This document shows, piece by piece, positions 51,343 through 61,708 of a DNA stretch of 64,000 nucleotides. Source of the stretch: Pyrococcus furiosus DSM 3638 (GTDB lineage: Archaea; Methanobacteriota_B; Thermococci; Thermococcales; Thermococcaceae). The notes beneath the pieces are model-generated. The model worked only from the letters and a program-made list of their open reading frames with translations. It ran no database searches and was not told the origin of the DNA. The stretch covers positions 1,421,318 through 1,485,317 of the forward strand of contig NC_003413.1 in the NCBI RefSeq assembly GCF_000007305.1, in the 5' to 3' direction. Numbering within the stretch: position 1 is the stretch's first letter; the number at the start of each line of letters is the position of its first letter. The translations under genes and the position numbers were made by a program.

Positions 51343-52590
51343 TCACCCCTGAAGGAGCTCTAAAAACTTTCTAGCTTTGTCACTCTTTGGCATGAATTTT
51401 TCAAACTTACTAACATCTGCAAAAACAACTTTATGGAGACCAGAAACGACAAACTTTCTTATCCCAGCTTTGAGTTCTTCCAAATCTATACCCAAAATTT
51501 CGGTGACTTCTTCTTCTGTAAACGGTGAGGCACCATAAAGTAATATACCTCCAAGGATGTAGTTTGGTATCCTTGATATGTCACTTTTCTTTTTTACGAG
51601 CAACTTCTCAGCTTCACATTTTCTTATGAGCAACATACTCCCAAATCCCGTTTTAAAGTCTTTTCTATCTCTAAAAGGGAGATCAAATAAAGAATAGTGA
51701 CAGTCAATACAACTCCTCAGACCAGGATATAGGCCTAGGTTTTCTCTCTCTTTTTCAGAAGTTAGGAAATAGTACCTGAAAAGATCAAGAGCTAGTAGTT
51801 TTGCCCCTTCTCTTGGATTTAGGGTTCCATAGGCTAAGGCCAAGTTATCCACGGTGTAGTGATTATTTATCAGGACTCCCATTGTTTTTACATAGCTTAA
51901 AACTCTCCATCTAAATCTCCTTCCATACCTTTTACGCAACTCTCCTTCTATGTCAGAATCCACTGGCAATTCCACCTTTTCTTTTTTTAATCTTCCATTT
52001 TCCAGATATTCCACCTCTATTCTAAATTTTTCTTTTCTAACAACTCCCTCCTCTCTGAGCTTACTCTTTATGAACTTAAAATGCTCTCTAACCTCTATTC
52101 CACGTTGTCCAAGAATCCTCAACACATCTCCGGAATAAGCCAAATAGGGGAGTATTTCCACCCTACCAAGCTTGATGTCTTTCTCTATAGCCTTAATCTT
52201 AGATAAATTCTCCTTTTTTAGCGCTTCTAAGGAGATTTCAGATCTGTTGATCTTAAGTATGTAGTTAGCCTCCAGTATTGAGAGAGCTATCTTGTGTGCA
52301 GTAATAGCAGACTTTAGCCTCTCAAGTGTCAAAACTCTGTAGTGTCTTTTCCTATATACCCAGGATAGATGAGGATCCTTGGATTTCTTGTCTTTTATAA
52401 TTGGAGTAGGCCCCAGTTCACCAACTCTTCTTTCAAGTTCTTCTTCAAGCTCTTTCAAGGTCTCTAATCTACTCTTAAAGGTAAAAATAAGTTTTGGAAC
52501 ATCAAAATCTTCAAATAACCCAGGGGTATCTATCGCTATGTCATCGAGTATTTTGTTTATTCTTGCTATAAGCTCTTCAGTCGTTGGCAT
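51343..52590 (-). CDS. Conserved protein of unknown function in the topoisomerase VI operon
   Basis: 415 residues, soluble, highly charged. A helical, partly coiled-coil N-terminal third (about 1-140) is followed by a region with a Cys pair in RSCIDCHYSLFDLPF (about 305-319) and a third Cys in IRKCEAEK (about 336). CxxCH here is more likely a zinc site than haem, since there is no signal peptide. The C-terminus looks winged-helix-like (FTEEEVTEILGIDLEELKAGIRKFV). I faintly associate it with archaeal DUF530. It begins 6 bp after top6A, so a link to DNA topology or meiosis-like functions is possible. Confidence 0.65.
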   Translation of the reverse strand: MPTTEELIARINKILDDIAIDTPGLFEDFDVPKLIFTFKSRLETLKELEEELERRVGELGPTPIIKDKKSKDPHLSWVYRKRHYRVLTLERLKSAITAHKIALSILEANYILKINRSEISLEALKKENLSKIKAIEKDIKLGRVEILPYLAYSGDVLRILGQRGIEVREHFKFIKSKLREEGVVRKEKFRIEVEYLENGRLKKEKVELPVDSDIEGELRKRYGRRFRWRVLSYVKTMGVLINNHYTVDNLALAYGTLNPREGAKLLALDLFRYYFLTSEKERENLGLYPGLRSCIDCHYSLFDLPFRDRKDFKTGFGSMLLIRKCEAEKLLVKKKSDISRIPNYILGGILLYGASPFTEEEVTEILGIDLEELKAGIRKFVVSGLHKVVFADVSKFEKFMPKSDKARKFLELLQG

Positions 52591-52596
52591 ACTCCA

Positions 52597-53745
52597 TCAC
52601 GGTAGCAGTTTACCTTCTCTAATTTTCTCAGGCAGATACTCCTTTGCGACAAACTCTAGAGATTTGTTTGCCAATGCCTGTTGCTCTATTCTCACTCCCC
52701 ACTTAAGAGCAAGCTTTAATTGTCTCTGCCACTCCTTGTTTTGGAACCATGGATAGTTGAGTTCCTCAATTAACCTCTTGTAGTCTCCAGTTGGTCCTCC
52801 TTTCTTGTCTGGAGGTATTCCTTTGAGCTTCTCTGTAACATGCTCAAGGCCGTATTCTTTTATGTCATCCATAGTCATTCCAACGAATTTTGCATCTGGA
52901 GTTGCTAGCTTTTCGCTGAGATAAGCTAAGTTTATGGATCCCTGCTTTATTGTTGAATATATGTACCAACCGTAGGGATCTCCATCCGTGAAGACAATTA
53001 TCGGCAACCCCTCTTCATAGTGAAGCCTGTGAATTAGCCTTCTTACACCCCTTGAAGCCTGTCCCTGGGTCGCAATTATCAGTGCTCTTTCCCTCTTTGG
53101 ATACTTTTCTTCTATCAATCTATCAGCCATTGCTGCAGTCTCAACAACTAGAACATAATCAACGTTTATCTCTGGGAACTGAATGTGCTCTACAGTCCCA
53201 GGAACTGCCCAACCACCCATTCCAAGCTTTGATGCGTTAAATTCATCTTCCCCATCCTTAATTACAATATCTCCATAAACATATCCACGTCTATCTGCAG
53301 TGATGTGCATCTCCTCTCTGAGTACTCCAAGCATTCTCTCGAGATCCTCTATAATTGGATCGCTTTCACTCTGATCTTCAAATGTATTTTCATGAGTACC
53401 CGGAATAGTGTGCTTGTTCGCATAATAGGCTTCTCTTAAGCTCGCATGTTTCCCTTCTGAAACTAACCTTTTTACATAGGCCATCAAGATCAACGTCTGC
53501 ATAAACTTCCTTGCATGGGCAACGTTGAGGAAGTATCTCCTTGATAGCTTATCTCCTAGCTTAATCAATCTGGCCTCTTCATCAAAGTAGACATTACTTA
53601 ACCCCCTTGTTGGAACATCGAAGTATGGATTCTTGCCTGCTTTAACCTCCTCTAGTATCTTATAAGCAAGATCCTCAAGCTTTTTTAATACCTTTTGAGG
53701 ATCATATGAGAATTTTTCTTTAGGCTTCCCCCTCTTCAACTTCAA
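52597..53745 (-). CDS. top6A: DNA topoisomerase VI subunit A
   Basis: A 382-residue Spo11-type subunit that cuts and rejoins double-stranded DNA. The catalytic tyrosine lies in [11 protein letters not shown] (Tyr107/108) of the winged-helix domain; the Toprim domain (about 205-260) has the metal motif [13 protein letters not shown]. The best start is TTG 53745, because GGGGTGAG lies 5 bases before it and an in-frame stop precedes that; no ATG is available. It overlaps top6B by 26 bp, so translation is coupled. Confidence 0.96.
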
Positions 53746-55426
53746 CTTCGCTCACCCCCTCTTGTGCAACGGTGATTTTGCTTTCTATCAACCTAAGGAA
53801 ATATTCCTTGATTTTCTCCTCAGGCTCGCCAGTTAAAATGTGAAGTGACCTTGCAATCTCAGGAAGGTATTTTTCGAAGATTTTCTTTCTCCTAATCTGA
53901 TATAACCTCCTATATTTCCCACCAAGATATGCTGCAAGCCTTCTAGCAGCTTCCATTAAAGCCAACCTAATTTCATTGTAAATCTCATCAATGCTCGCAA
54001 TGCTCTGCTTGCCAGTGCTAGTATAGGGCACGTGAACACTTACAACATTAACGAGGACAACAAGCGGAGCGTTATCAAAGGACTCTACCCTATATCTCCT
54101 CCAGTCTATGCTTCTGACTGCTGAAGTTATTACACATGAACCCGCATCAAACAGCAACGGCACCCTGTTAGCATATCTCAAAATTTCTGAGTTAGTAATT
54201 TCCCCTCCATATGCTATTCCCACCTCTACCTGGAAGGGAATTCCACCCGAATATACCTTTGGTGGTCTTGTCACTGCCGTTACAAACTCTGGCCTGAGAA
54301 TTGATGAAAGTCCTTTCTCTATGTTTTCCTCCCCTATTGGCCTCAGTCCATAGGTAGGAGGAGCCAGGAATTTCATTAGCTTAAATGCCTCAACTATTTC
54401 TTCCGCCTCATGCCAGGTTAGTTTCTCTGGAGGCTTCTCCATTATCTTCTCGACTTCCTCAACGACTTTCTTCCACTTTCTCCCAAAAGACTTGAGAACT
54501 TTCTCTACCTCCCCATTAGCAAGCCTTTCAATGAGTTGAGACTTGAGGTTTTGATCTGTAACCTCTCTGTTTATTAGCCTCAAAGCAGCTATGTACAGTA
54601 CCAGCTCGTCAACTTTTTTGTCACTTATTCTTGAAAATTCACTTACTAGGAATCTCCTTACAGTGCTCCTCTTACTTCTATGGGCCATTGTATATACATC
54701 GTCCGTCATTACACCCTTAGGATGAGGTTTCATTTCCACTGGTGGTTCTGGAATGTCCTCACTCGACCTGGGAAAGACTATTAACTTCCCGTCCGGCTCA
54801 ACCAATTCTATATGAGCGTGAGGATTTGCAATCGCAGTTAACTTTAGATACCAATAAACACCCTGCTTTGAGCGAACATATTTAACGTTCTTAACTTCAA
54901 GCTCTATCCTTGTTCCTCTCCACCTTTTGGGATTTGGATGCTTTATCTTCTTCACAATTTTACCTTCATTTTTCTGAACGTCAATCTTCACCCAAGCTTC
55001 AACAATTTCATCGTCACCCGTGGAGGTTATTACCCTGGTAGCCTTTCCACTTGTAATTTGAGCAAACATTACAGCACCACTTATACCAATTCCCTGCTGT
55101 CCCCTGCTCTGAATGTTTCTATGAGCCTTTGTTCCGGCGAGCATTTTTCCAAAGACATGAGGAATGTAATCTTCTGGAATTCCTGGTCCATTATCCTCAA
55201 CTATGACTTTATAATGCTCCTTTCCAAGCTCTTCAATTTCCACTCTAACATAAGGGAGAATTCCTGCCTCTTCACATGCGTCAAGGGAATTTGTAACGGC
55301 CTCGTGAATGACTGTAGTTAGCGACCTTATGCTTCCAGTGTATCCTAACATTGCTGCATTTCTTCTGAAGAATTCACTTACACTCTGAACTTTAAACTCC
55401 TTAAATAAATCCCTTGCTTCAGCCAT
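53720..55426 (-). CDS. top6B: DNA topoisomerase VI subunit B
   Basis: A 568-residue GHKL ATPase subunit. Motifs are the N-box [11 protein letters not shown] (about 42-52), VEDNGPGIP (about 75-83), and [10 protein letters not shown] (about 109-118). These are followed by an H2TH-like insert and a transducer domain with the switch lysine expected in [11 protein letters not shown] (about 478-488). Together with subunit A it relaxes and decatenates DNA. The tail is acidic ([11 protein letters not shown]). Usual Pyrococcus length. Confidence 0.97.
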
Positions 55427-55435
55427 ATGCTCACC

Positions 55436-56101
55436 TCACAAGTTTTCATAATACATTGATCCTTCAAGTTCAAGGTCTTTCTTCCTTCTTTCTAAATACC
55501 TATACACAGTGCCGTGGGGAGAGCCTCTTGCAAGCTTTTCTATTGCCGTTCTTGCTATTTCGATCTGAATTGGATTCCCAATTATGGCAACTGTCTTTCC
55601 GTATACACTAATACTCGCCCCACTCATCTCTTCTATTATTTCCCTTGTCCGTCCTTTTCTTCCTATTATCCTGCCTCTAACCCTTGGGAGAGCATTTTTC
55701 TCATTTCCTATTATTATGTCAGTAAGGTTAATTATCTCCAAGTATTCGCCCTCATTTAGTAGTCTAAAAGCTCTCTCAGGCGAGAATCCTCTCCCTATAG
55801 CTAGTACAATGTCTCTCGCCTTCCAAACAGCCAGGGGATCAGTAGTTTCTTTTGTAGAGGTTATCCAGACTTCACCAGTCTCACTATCGACTTCAATCTT
55901 TGTCTTTGTTCTTTTCTCAATTTCTCTTTTTGTTTGCCCCTTTTTGCCTATAAGGACACCAATTCTCTCCTTTGGAATCTTAACATATTCTTCTTGCTTG
56001 AAGAATTCTTCCCACTCTTCATCCTCTTCCTCTTTAATAATCTCACCATCTTTACTAACCTTCTCAAATTTTTTCATAAGTTTCTCAAAGTCCTCTCCCA
56101 T
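55436..56101 (-). CDS. Archaeal Dim2/Pno1 KH-domain RNA-binding protein
   Basis: 221 residues with an acidic N-terminus and two KH domains: the first has GVLIGKKGQTKREIE (about 50), the second GRIIGRKGRTREIIEEMSG (about 145). The P. horikoshii homologue binds the 3' end of 16S rRNA together with aIF2alpha, and the yeast protein Pno1 acts in 40S maturation. It sits beside rio1 with a 28-bp overlap, fitting a small-subunit biogenesis role. Confidence 0.92.
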   Translation of the reverse strand: MGEDFEKLMKKFEKVSKDGEIIKEEEDEEWEEFFKQEEYVKIPKERIGVLIGKKGQTKREIEKRTKTKIEVDSETGEVWITSTKETTDPLAVWKARDIVLAIGRGFSPERAFRLLNEGEYLEIINLTDIIIGNEKNALPRVRGRIIGRKGRTREIIEEMSGASISVYGKTVAIIGNPIQIEIARTAIEKLARGSPHGTVYRYLERRKKDLELEGSMYYENL

Positions 56102-56874
56102 AACTCATCACCCGCCAACTCTCTGAATTTCTCCTCAGGATTTTCCACGCTAACACCCTTTCTACCGAAGTAATTAGTGATATTTCTAATATCTCTGTAA
56201 AGGAGGGTCAAGCTCATTCTATTTCTCTTTACAGTTGCTTGGGACCAATCTATAATTACAGGTTCGTTCCAGATAAGGATGTTGTATTCACTCAGATCTC
56301 CATGAACCATATCCCCTCTTTTCCACAATTTCTCTATACTCCCCATAGCAAAATCGTAGAGCTCTTCAAAGTCTTTAAGCTCCAAATCTTTCTCAATGTC
56401 CTTTAACCTGGGAGCTGGTCGATCATCTCCAATGTATTCCATTATAAGAACATTATTTCTAAACGCTATTGGCTCTGGTGCTCTTACTGCATACTTCATG
56501 GCTCTTTGCAGATTTTTAAACTCTCTTCTTGTCCAAACAAACACCAACTTTCTAATGTCTTTAGGTAGGTAGCCCACTCTTGGATCTGCTGCCAAATACT
56601 CCCAGATCCTTCTAAATTCGGTAGTGTAAGTCCGATATATTTTAACGGCAATTCTGTTTCCTTTTGAGTCGAATCCAGCAAACACATTAGCTTCTTTTCC
56701 CGTACTTAGAACTCCATAGAGACGTTCTATCTTCCCCCTTCTGTAAAAATAGCTAATGGTCTCTACTGTAGTTCTGTCAAATACTTCACTAAATACTTTA
56801 AAGAGCTCACTATCCTTCTCTCTCCTCTCAGTTAACCCAAGAACTTCTGCAATTTCTTTATCTAGCCATTCCAT
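56074..56874 (-). CDS. rio1: RIO1 family serine protein kinase/ATPase
   Basis: A 266-residue atypical kinase in ribosome small-subunit maturation. The P-loop is YGVLSTGKEANVFAG (about 54-68), the ATP-binding Lys is in IAVKIYR (about 79), the catalytic Asp is in MVHGDLSEYNILI (about 200) and the metal Asp in VIIDWSQA (about 215). Lies between aIF1A (6 bp) and Dim2 (overlap). Confidence 0.95.
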   Translation of the reverse strand: MEWLDKEIAEVLGLTERREKDSELFKVFSEVFDRTTVETISYFYRRGKIERLYGVLSTGKEANVFAGFDSKGNRIAVKIYRTYTTEFRRIWEYLAADPRVGYLPKDIRKLVFVWTRREFKNLQRAMKYAVRAPEPIAFRNNVLIMEYIGDDRPAPRLKDIEKDLELKDFEELYDFAMGSIEKLWKRGDMVHGDLSEYNILIWNEPVIIDWSQATVKRNRMSLTLLYRDIRNITNYFGRKGVSVENPEEKFRELAGDELWERTLRNL

Positions 56875-56880
56875 GTCCCA

Positions 56881-57222
56881 TCACTCTAGCAGCAGAGAGC
56901 CACCTGTGAGAAATTCCTGACTGATCTTTCCTTTTCTAAGTAACCATTCCACTTGTGTTTGGGTATATCTGTAAACTATGTCACCTCTTTTGTCACTCTG
57001 CACAGGCCATGGTTCAACAATTACAAGGTCACCAACTTTAATCCACACTCTTCTCCTTAGTCTACCTGGGATTCTGCATCTTCTAACTTTCCCATCCTCA
57101 CATCTAACGTCCATCCATCCTGCCCCTAAGGCTTGTTCTACTACCCCAAATAACTGGTTTCCTTCTGGTAGAGGAACTCTAATAACCTCTTCTCCCTCAA
57201 CTTTCCTCTCTTTCTTAGGCAT
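56881..57222 (-). CDS. Translation initiation factor aIF1A
   Basis: 113 residues with an S1-like OB fold ([46 protein letters not shown]). ATG 57222 is preferred over GTG/ATG at 57231/57228 because these overlap the strong GGAGGTGA ribosome site. First gene of the leftward aIF1A-rio1-dim2-top6 operon. Confidence 0.95.
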
Positions 57223-57241
57223 GAGCATCACCTCCTAATTT

Positions 57242-57293
57242 TGCAAAAATTTTTCTGTCTCTCTCTTCACATGAGTGTTTAAAAATTTTTGCA
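57242..57293. promoter_or_regulatory. aIF1A promoter region with inverted repeat
   Basis: TGCAAAAATTTTT (57242-57254) and AAAAATTTTTGCA (57281-57293) are inverted copies of 13 bp. The right copy overlaps the likely leftward TATA box (AAATTTTTAAACAC) and the left copy lies in the mRNA leader. The composition is almost pure A/T, so chance is possible. Confidence 0.3.
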
Positions 57294-57325
57294 TAGGACA
57301 CACAATTACATGACCAACACCTTGC

Positions 57326-57337
57326 AAACTTATAAAC
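57326..57337 (+). promoter_or_regulatory. sppA TATA box
   Basis: AAACTTATAAAC, about 40 bp upstream of the sppA start codon. Confidence 0.45.
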
Positions 57338-57372
57338 TTTGATTTTGTTAGAGTGGATTAGGGGAAAAGAAG

Positions 57373-58362
57373 ATGCCAGAGGGTGTGTGGAAATACATAT
57401 CGTTTATCTTAGCTCTAGTCTTAAGTTTTTCAATAGCAGCAAATGCGCTTTTGTATCTTCAAGTTGGGGAGCTCCAGTCAACTACATATAAACTACAAAA
57501 AATTCTGCCATCCCAGACAAATATAACAACAAACTATACAACTCTGCAGCTAAAAATAGAGGAATTAAAGAAAGAAATTGAATATCTAAGAGCGTATATT
57601 CAAAAACAAAATGAAACAGCTAACGGAAGTTTAGCAATAGTCCCAATATTTGGATTAATAGACGAAAACATGGCGCTGGAGGTAGTTAAGAAACTTGAGG
57701 TTATAAAGTCAGATCCATCAATAAGGGGAGTTCTTCTCTGGATTGATAGCCCAGGAGGATATATAGGACCAGTCAGAGCTATATACAAGGAGGTAAAGGA
57801 ACTCGCTTACATAAAACCAATTGTTGCATACATTAGTGGCTACGCAACATCTGGGGGCTACTATATAGCATGTGGAGCCGATAAAATAATCGCTGATCCC
57901 TATGCCCAGGTCGGGAGCATTGGAGTAATTTACGTTCATTTTAATGCTCAAAAATACTATGAGATGAATGGAATAGAAGTAGAAGTCTTTAAAACCGGGC
58001 CATATAAGGATATGGGAGCCGATTGGAGAGGATTAAAACCTGAAGAGAGAGAAATTATACAAAAGCAAATAGATGTTTACTTTAAGACGTTTCTAGATGT
58101 AGTCATGGAAGGAAGAAACCTCAACGAAACTAAAGTTAAAGAGTATGCAGATGGGAGAGCTTGGTTTGCATATGAAGTCAATGGAACCCTCATTGATGAC
58201 ATAGGAGATTTGCAGTACGCGATAGAAGAGACAAAAAAATTAGCAAACCTTAAATCTGCAAACATAGTAATATTTGACGTAAAACCATCAAACTTTGAAA
58301 TTAGGGGAAGTTCAGCACTGTATCTCCCCCAAGAATACGTTTACAAGTACATTAGAAGGTGA
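57373..58362 (+). CDS. sppA: Signal peptide peptidase SppA
   Basis: A 329-residue membrane serine protease with one N-terminal helix (about 8-27) and an extracytoplasmic ClpP-like domain. The nucleophile is Ser160 in YATSGGYY and the general base Lys212 in TGPYKDMG, 52 residues apart as in the Thermococcus kodakarensis enzyme. It degrades signal peptides left in the membrane. Short archaeal form with a single protease domain. Confidence 0.93.
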   Translation: MPEGVWKYISFILALVLSFSIAANALLYLQVGELQSTTYKLQKILPSQTNITTNYTTLQLKIEELKKEIEYLRAYIQKQNETANGSLAIVPIFGLIDENMALEVVKKLEVIKSDPSIRGVLLWIDSPGGYIGPVRAIYKEVKELAYIKPIVAYISGYATSGGYYIACGADKIIADPYAQVGSIGVIYVHFNAQKYYEMNGIEVEVFKTGPYKDMGADWRGLKPEEREIIQKQIDVYFKTFLDVVMEGRNLNETKVKEYADGRAWFAYEVNGTLIDDIGDLQYAIEETKKLANLKSANIVIFDVKPSNFEIRGSSALYLPQEYVYKYIRR

Positions 58363-58367
58363 GTAGT

Positions 58368-58826
58368 ATGTTGTGCGAAGAGAAGCTAGAAGTCTTTGAG
58401 AATGGATTTAAAGACGACAAGCACAACATAGAGATTCATGTGTATGGAGGAGATGGCAGAAAAGTACTTCTGGCACTAATCTATGAGCTCTATTCCCCAG
58501 AATACGGGAGTGAGTACGTCTATCCTTTTGAATGTGCAAAAGAATTCTGGGGAATTTACTTAGATTCTTCAGAAGTTAAAGGTGAAGAAGCTGAGCTTAA
58601 ACCACTAAAGTTCATTAGTGAGTCTGTTAAGTCCAAAATTGAGAAAGAGCTTGAAGATATCAAAGCGCCAATAGAAGTTGAGCTAGAGAAAAGTACAATC
58701 TATAAAGTAAAAGATGGCTACATAGTTTTGGGAAAGAACTTTCTCTTAGATCATAAGGGGAGACTCTTTGTTTTCAATAAACCACAGGTAGGTGAAATAA
58801 TACTCAAATATATTTGGAAGTGGTGA
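58368..58826 (+). CDS. Conserved protein of unknown function
   Basis: 152 residues, soluble, acidic, with no recognised motif. ATG 58368 has GGTGAG from the end of sppA upstream. Overlap and near-contact with both neighbours (sppA and the AI-2E-like permease) put it in one operon. Confidence 0.65.
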   Translation: MLCEEKLEVFENGFKDDKHNIEIHVYGGDGRKVLLALIYELYSPEYGSEYVYPFECAKEFWGIYLDSSEVKGEEAELKPLKFISESVKSKIEKELEDIKAPIEVELEKSTIYKVKDGYIVLGKNFLLDHKGRLFVFNKPQVGEIILKYIWKW

Positions 58827-58828
58827 GT

Positions 58829-59854
58829 GTGGAAAGGGAAAAAATATTTTGGATTGCAGTAGTTCTCTTGATATTATTTTTAGTTTGGGAAACGATTAAG
58901 TACCTAATTACTCCAATAGTATTTGGACTAGCTGGGACATACATTGCATATCCCTTCCAAAGAAAACTCAGCAAAAAAGTTGGAGAGAAAAAGGCCACAT
59001 TAATAGTTCTTGCAATTGTTGCGGTATTATCAACTCTCTTTCTAATTGGAGTCACGCTTTGGATAACGGATACTTTAAAAAATCTATACTTGTACCTTGA
59101 TAGGTTCTTTATTTGGTTAAGTGGCCTTAATATGCCAAGCTTTTTAGGTGCCTTGTTTGATGCTCTGGCCCAAAGTTTTCCAGAAAAATTAAGGAGTATT
59201 CTCTTACAATACACACTTTCTCTCCCCAAATTGGCCCTACAGCTAATAGTGTTCCTAGCAGTATTTTACTCTTCTCTCCTTAATGCCGACTTTCTGAGCA
59301 AAGAAATCTATACCCTCCTGCCCTCCTCTAACAATGAGTTAGGTAAGAAACTAATAGAAAAAACTAGGGACACACTTGATGCCATTTTAAAAACGTGGTT
59401 ATTCTTTAGTGCGGCTAAAGCAATATTCCTCGCACTAGGATTTTATATTTTTGACATAAGTAACGTAGGTGGATCAATAGCAGCAGGTATACTATGCATG
59501 ATTCTAGAGCTACTTCCAGTCCTTGGAGGATGGATAATGTGGATTGTAGGAGCTATAATTCTATGGCAAAAATCAATAATGCTGGCGATACTATTCGCAC
59601 TATACGGAATTCTAACAGTTTCTCCCTTCCCAGATTATTTTATAAAACCAAGATTAGTCAGGAATAGAGCCAGTGTCAGCTCTGTCGTAGCTCTAGTTGG
59701 AATATTTGGAGGAATAATGGCCTTTGGTGCTGTAGGCATTCTTCTGGGCCCCATATCAATAGGATTGTTCTCAGCATTGCTAGAAGCTTGGAAAGAAATC
59801 GAAGAAAGAGAAACTACACAACCTTCCAAAGCTCGTCAGTCTCAGGACGCCTAA
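58829..59854 (+). CDS. AI-2E/PerM family membrane transporter
   Basis: About 341 residues with around eight hydrophobic helices. Typical features are an early helix pair, [19 protein letters not shown] at the end, and [30 protein letters not shown] (about 265-295), a hallmark of this family. Substrates vary (autoinducer export, Na+/Li+ transport); unknown here. Start uncertain: GTG 58829, GTG 58823 (overlapping the previous stop) or TTG 58814. Confidence 0.85.
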   Translation: MEREKIFWIAVVLLILFLVWETIKYLITPIVFGLAGTYIAYPFQRKLSKKVGEKKATLIVLAIVAVLSTLFLIGVTLWITDTLKNLYLYLDRFFIWLSGLNMPSFLGALFDALAQSFPEKLRSILLQYTLSLPKLALQLIVFLAVFYSSLLNADFLSKEIYTLLPSSNNELGKKLIEKTRDTLDAILKTWLFFSAAKAIFLALGFYIFDISNVGGSIAAGILCMILELLPVLGGWIMWIVGAIILWQKSIMLAILFALYGILTVSPFPDYFIKPRLVRNRASVSSVVALVGIFGGIMAFGAVGILLGPISIGLFSALLEAWKEIEERETTQPSKARQSQDA

Positions 59855-60797
59855 GAGGTCTCTCAACACCATTTTCTATTATGACCCTCTTCTTCTCAGC
59901 TAAAAATTCTCCTATTATACTTGCTTTTATTCCATTACTTTGCAATTTTTGAACAACCAACTGAGCGCTGTCCCTGGGAACAGAGATAAGTAAAGCCCCA
60001 GAACTTATCAGAGACAGCGGGTCAATGTCATAAAATGTGCAAATCCTCTTTGTCTCTTCTCTAATTATCAACTTATTCTTGAAAACTCTAAACCCCAAAT
60101 CATTTATGTCTGCCATCTCATGAAGCCCATTTGCAACTCCTCCCTCTGTAGGATCGTGCATTGCAGTTGCAAATTCTCTAGCTATTAAAGCTTCCTTAAC
60201 CACACTTATTTCATTGATGTATGATTTGGCCCTCTCAACAAACTCTTTTCCAAATATACTTCTCAGCTCTTTTTCCCTCTCATGAGCAATTATAGAAGTC
60301 CCCTCAATTCCAACTCCTTTAGTTAATATTATAGCATCTCCTGGCCTGGGATTTGGAATTACCAGCTTATCTTTTTCCACTTCTCCCAGCATAGTTCCAA
60401 CAACTATTGGCTTCTTCAATCCTGGAGTAACCTCAGTATGTCCCCCAATTATTGAAACGTCCAGCGAAGAGGCTACTTCTCTTATTTCATCCATGATTTC
60501 CCTTAAAGTAGACTCATCACTTCCCTCTGGAAGTAATATGTTAACAAGAAACCACTTAGGTTTAGCTCCAAATGTTGCCACGTCATTGGCATTTACATGA
60601 ACAGCATAAAATCCAATTCTCTCCTCAGCACCTGTGATTGGATCAGTTGAAGCAACTACTACGTAATCCCCAAAATCTAAAGCAGCAGCATCTATTCCAA
60701 CTCCTGGGCCAATTATTAGCCTATGAGCCTTTTCCACGTTCAAGTTTTTAAAAACGATTTCTTTAAGTACCTCTGGTGGAACTTTACCTGCAAACAT
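59814..60797 (-). CDS. AIR synthase/HypE-like (PurM superfamily) protein
   Basis: 327 residues. The N-terminal PurM-like domain has [28 protein letters not shown] and [18 protein letters not shown]; the C-terminal domain has [19 protein letters not shown]. True HypE proteins end in PRIC with a Cys used for cyanide transfer; this one ends DELWKVV, so it is not a hydrogenase maturase of the classic kind. The ATG at 60797 has GGGGGAG upstream; a longer frame to 60920 would cover the divergent gene start. The 3' end overlaps the permease gene by 41 bp. Confidence 0.85.
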   Translation of the reverse strand: MFAGKVPPEVLKEIVFKNLNVEKAHRLIIGPGVGIDAAALDFGDYVVVASTDPITGAEERIGFYAVHVNANDVATFGAKPKWFLVNILLPEGSDESTLREIMDEIREVASSLDVSIIGGHTEVTPGLKKPIVVGTMLGEVEKDKLVIPNPRPGDAIILTKGVGIEGTSIIAHEREKELRSIFGKEFVERAKSYINEISVVKEALIAREFATAMHDPTEGGVANGLHEMADINDLGFRVFKNKLIIREETKRICTFYDIDPLSLISSGALLISVPRDSAQLVVQKLQSNGIKASIIGEFLAEKKRVIIENGVERPLRRPETDELWKVV

Positions 60798-60853
60798 TTT
60801 GCTCCCCCAAATAGGAAGGATTCCCCAACAAAAAAATGTTTTCGGTGATAATA

Positions 60854-61708
60854 ATGAAGGTGCAGTATGAATGCTTAGCATGTATAGCAAATCAATGCCA
60901 AAGAATAGCCGAGATGGCAACAGAAGACTTAAATTTTAGAAAGCAAGGGATGATACTCGCATCAAAGCTAATTGCTAATGAATATCATGAAAAAGCAATT
61001 CCAGCAATTGCTGGTAGTAGAATTTTTGTAGAGCTCTACAAATTCTTTGGAAGTGAGGATCCCTTTAAGAAATACAAGGAACTATCCAGAAAAAAGGCAA
61101 AAATCGTTGTAGATACTCTTAAGGCAAAGATAAAGATCGACATAGAAACGGCAATAAAGCTGGCAATTTTAGGAAATGTGATAGATTTTGCCGTTGGATT
61201 TTCCCCAGAAGACCTTGAAAAACAAATAGAGGAGATGCTAGATAAACCCTTGTACATCGATGAAAGAGATGAGTTAATAAAAGAAGTGAGAAAAGCAAAA
61301 CAAATTCTATACCTTACAGACAATGTAGGTGAGCATTTGTTTGACAAGATTTTAATAGAGGAAATAAAGAGAACATCTAATGCTGAGATATACATTGCTG
61401 GAAAGGAAAAGCCAATAATAAATGACGTAACAGTTGAAGATTTAATTCGAGATGGTTTTGAAGCTTTGGGGAAGGTAGTATCTATTGGGACTCAAATAGT
61501 GGGAGTACCTTTAAATGAGGTTTCCCAGGAATTTAGAGAAGTTTACGAGAATTCTGATGTCATTATAGCGAAAGGACAGGGAAATTTTGAAACCTTAAGT
61601 GAGGTTAAAGATGAAAGAATATTCTTCCTGCTCAAAGCAAAGTGTCCAGCTGTAGCTAGAGAGTTAAAAGTTCCCAGGGGAAGCTTAATATGTAAAAGAA
61701 ACGGCTAA
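60854..61708 (+). CDS. DUF89 family, damage-control phosphatase-like protein
   Basis: 284 residues. The N-terminus has paired cysteines in YECLACIANQCQR (about 5-17). Later motifs are LTDNVGEHLFDKILIEE (about 155) with the metal Asp/Asn, and IAKGQGNFETLSE (about 237). A P. horikoshii member of known structure binds a metal, and relatives dephosphorylate damaged sugar or cofactor phosphates. ATG 60854 follows GGTGAT. Divergent from the HypE-like gene with only 56 bp between start codons. Confidence 0.88.
   Translation: MKVQYECLACIANQCQRIAEMATEDLNFRKQGMILASKLIANEYHEKAIPAIAGSRIFVELYKFFGSEDPFKKYKELSRKKAKIVVDTLKAKIKIDIETAIKLAILGNVIDFAVGFSPEDLEKQIEEMLDKPLYIDERDELIKEVRKAKQILYLTDNVGEHLFDKILIEEIKRTSNAEIYIAGKEKPIINDVTVEDLIRDGFEALGKVVSIGTQIVGVPLNEVSQEFREVYENSDVIIAKGQGNFETLSEVKDERIFFLLKAKCPAVARELKVPRGSLICKRNG

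Noticed and set aside
51660-51720. CxxCH haem-binding motif in the 415-residue protein
   Set aside because: The protein has no signal peptide or membrane segment and haem c attachment occurs outside the cell, so a zinc site is more likely.
57242-57293. 13-bp inverted repeats before aIF1A as a strong regulatory signal
   Set aside because: Kept only as a low-confidence feature: the arms are nearly pure A/T and overlap a TATA box, so chance is likely.
60798-60920. 41-residue N-terminal extension of the HypE-like protein
   Set aside because: It has no ribosome site, is not like the family N-terminus, and would overlap the divergent DUF89 start; the ATG at 60797 has GGGGGAG in front.
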